Source: DASSNR01 sp036278935 | Lineage (GTDB): Bacteria > Gemmatimonadota > Gemmatimonadetes > Gemmatimonadales > Gemmatimonadaceae | NCBI GenBank assembly: GCA_036278935.1 | Contig: DASUKA010000161.1 | Span: 1 to 7,724 of the forward strand | DNA: 7,724 nucleotides | Direction of reading: 5' to 3' | Shown: piece after piece, positions 6,806-7,724 of the stretch | Layout: the number at the start of each line of letters is the position of its first letter | How positions within the stretch are numbered: position 1 is the stretch's first letter | Translations under genes and position numbers: made by a program | The notes under the pieces: generated by a model | Databases searched by the model: none | Seen by the model: only the letters and a program-made list of their open reading frames with translations | What the model was told of the DNA's origin: nothing

Positions 6806-7016
6806 ATCAGATTTCATCCGCCGCCGCAATCAACGGGCGCCAAGATGTTTTTCGTGTTCCAGTGCATCGCCGTGCGCCAGCGCTCCGATGCCCGGCTGCC
6901 ATGAACAGCATCACCACCCTCCCCAACCGACGCGTACGATTGCTACACACTTGCGCATCGGCGACCTCGAGTCGTCGCCGCGCCCCTCTCCGAAGCTGCA
7001 CGCGATCGGCCCCGGC

Positions 7017-7048
7017 CAGATTGCGCCGGCCGTCCATGCACCATTAAT
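7017..7048 (+). repeat. Right copy of the 32-bp direct repeat
   Basis: This copy is the partner of 4297-4328, identical at 29 of 32 positions; differences are at 7030, 7033 and 7046. It lies 50 bp upstream of the reductase start codon, at the point where base composition rises again. No inverted-repeat structure or integron attC-type core sites were seen in either copy. Confidence 0.8.
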
Positions 7049-7089
7049 TATCGGGCTCGCGACCCCACGCACTCGTAGGCCCCCTGATC

Positions 7090-7093
7090 GAGG
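7090..7093 (+). promoter_or_regulatory. Ribosome binding site of the reductase gene
   Basis: GAGG lies 5 nt upstream of the ATG at 7099 and supports that start. The start also matches where members of the family begin (MTRTLYYTAASLDGFIA). Confidence 0.6.
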
Positions 7094-7098
7094 CGCCG

Positions 7099-7662
7099 AT
7101 GACCAGGACCCTCTACTACACCGCCGCGAGCCTGGACGGCTTCATCGCCGACGCATCCAACTCGGTGGAGTGGCTCAACCAGCTCGGCGATCCGGAGGGC
7201 GGCGACTATGAGGGGTTCATTCGCGACGTCGGCGCGGTCGCCATGGGCTCCACGACGTACGAATGGATCCTCGCCAACCACGTGCACGCGGATCCATCCG
7301 CACCACGGGCGTGGCCGTACAGCCAGCCGTCCTGGGTCTTCTCCTCGCACGACCTTCCCGGAGTGCAGGGCGCGACGATCCACTTCGTGCGCGGCGACGT
7401 GCGGCCCGTGCACGCGGAGATGGTGCGCGCAGCCGCGGGGAAGAATATCTGGCTCGTCGGCGGCGGCGACCTCGTGGGCCAGTTCTACGACCACGGCCTG
7501 CTGGACGAGATGCTCGTCACGGTCGCGTCCGTGACGCTCGGCGCCGGCGCGCCGCTGCTGCCCCGGACGATCACCCGGCCGCCGCTGCGACTCCTCTCCG
7601 CCACGGCCTGGGGGGAATCGTTCGTGCGTTTGCACTATCAGGTGCTGCACCCGCGTGAATAG
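7099..7662 (+). CDS. RibD C-terminal/dihydrofolate reductase-like NADPH-dependent reductase
   Basis: This is a 187-residue stand-alone protein of the RibD_C (dihydrofolate-reductase fold) family. The opening RTLYYTAASLDGFIADAS (3-20) is the classic first strand and loop. GAVAMGSTTYEWIL (45-58) is the region that usually contacts the cofactor. IWLVGGGDLVGQFYDHGLLDEM (117-138) is the glycine-rich nucleotide-binding and following helix motif, and SVTLGAGAPLLP (144-155) is the conserved late loop. Small stand-alone proteins of this kind are widely annotated as 'dihydrofolate reductase family protein'. The fold predicts an NADPH-dependent reduction, but the substrate is generally unknown, and it lacks the deaminase domain of true RibD riboflavin enzymes. 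The length is normal and the gene looks intact. Row 7441-7500 has 39 of 60 G or C. It would be divergent from padR if the 2.7-kb segment between the direct repeats were absent. Confidence 0.93.
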   Translation: MTRTLYYTAASLDGFIADASNSVEWLNQLGDPEGGDYEGFIRDVGAVAMGSTTYEWILANHVHADPSAPRAWPYSQPSWVFSSHDLPGVQGATIHFVRGDVRPVHAEMVRAAAGKNIWLVGGGDLVGQFYDHGLLDEMLVTVASVTLGAGAPLLPRTITRPPLRLLSATAWGESFVRLHYQVLHPRE

Positions 7663-7724
7663 GGCGCCGGCCTGACATCCTTATAGCATGAGGATGCACG
7701 GCAGCGGGCGTTGTGCCGGATTCA

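Larger units (their letters stand above)
6806..7098 (+). other. Intergenic region before the reductase gene
   Basis: This stretch of nearly 300 bp carries no convincing gene. Short frames on both strands (for example 6807-7037 reverse) are arginine-rich or histidine/proline-rich and resemble GC-rich background. Its right part holds the second copy of the 32-bp direct repeat and an AT-rich patch, ATTAATTAT (7043-7051). That patch could hold a -10 for the reductase, paired with TTGCGC at 7021-7026, but the match is poor. It ends in the reductase ribosome site. Confidence 0.5.

Noticed and set aside
6775..7098. Integron attC site between the last island gene and the reductase
   Set aside because: ACCCAAC at 6779-6785 fits one core consensus (RYYYAAC), but no matching GTTRRRY partner occurs at a suitable distance, and neither direct-repeat copy contains such cores.
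6888..7211. 107-codon forward frame running into the reductase
   Set aside because: It overlaps the true reductase start in another frame and has a histidine/proline/arginine-rich composition without motifs.
7676..7696. Terminator after the reductase gene
   Set aside because: CATCCT and AGGATG form only a 6-bp AT-containing stem with a 9-nt loop and no T-run. It is too weak to call.

Overview
The window looks like chromosomal DNA from a GC-rich, probably soil-dwelling bacterium. The best guess is Gemmatimonadota or Acidobacteriota. The argument is a PadR-type repressor directly followed by a long duplicated MacB/FtsX-like permease of the 'acidobacterial duplicated orphan permease' (ADOP) type, a pairing common in those phyla. 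Taxonomy cannot be settled from the sequence alone.

Layout, left to right. Bases 1-141 are an open frame that may be the 3' end of an unidentified gene. A forward gene (215-1138) encodes a zinc-ribbon class I SAM-dependent methyltransferase with an unusual 57-residue tail. It converges on a reverse-strand unit read from right to left: padR-like regulator (4221-3877), then the 895-residue permease (3874-1187). The two genes are separated by 2 nt. In front of padR lies a plausible sigma70-type promoter whose -10 is bracketed by a perfect 10-bp inverted repeat, a strong candidate for the PadR operator.

Right of that promoter the character changes. From about 4297 to 7048 a lower-GC segment carries a reverse-strand bacterial-type poly(ADP-ribose) glycohydrolase gene (TIGR02452/DUF2263-like) broken by one in-frame TGA, then two forward genes of unknown function (5516-6172 and 6292-6774). 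A 32-bp near-perfect direct repeat (29/32 identical) sits at both edges, 2,720 bp apart. Taking the segment out would leave padR-permease divergent from the last gene, a RibD-C/dihydrofolate-reductase-like reductase (7099-7662). My reading is a small acquired island without its own recombinase, or an old insertion, but this is inference.

How the genes work together: only the padR-permease pair forms a clear functional unit (autoregulated repressor plus inner-membrane permease of the macrolide-exporter fold without its own ATPase). The methyltransferase, the island genes and the reductase look like independent accessory genes. No tRNA, rRNA, CRISPR array, transposase or integrase is visible.
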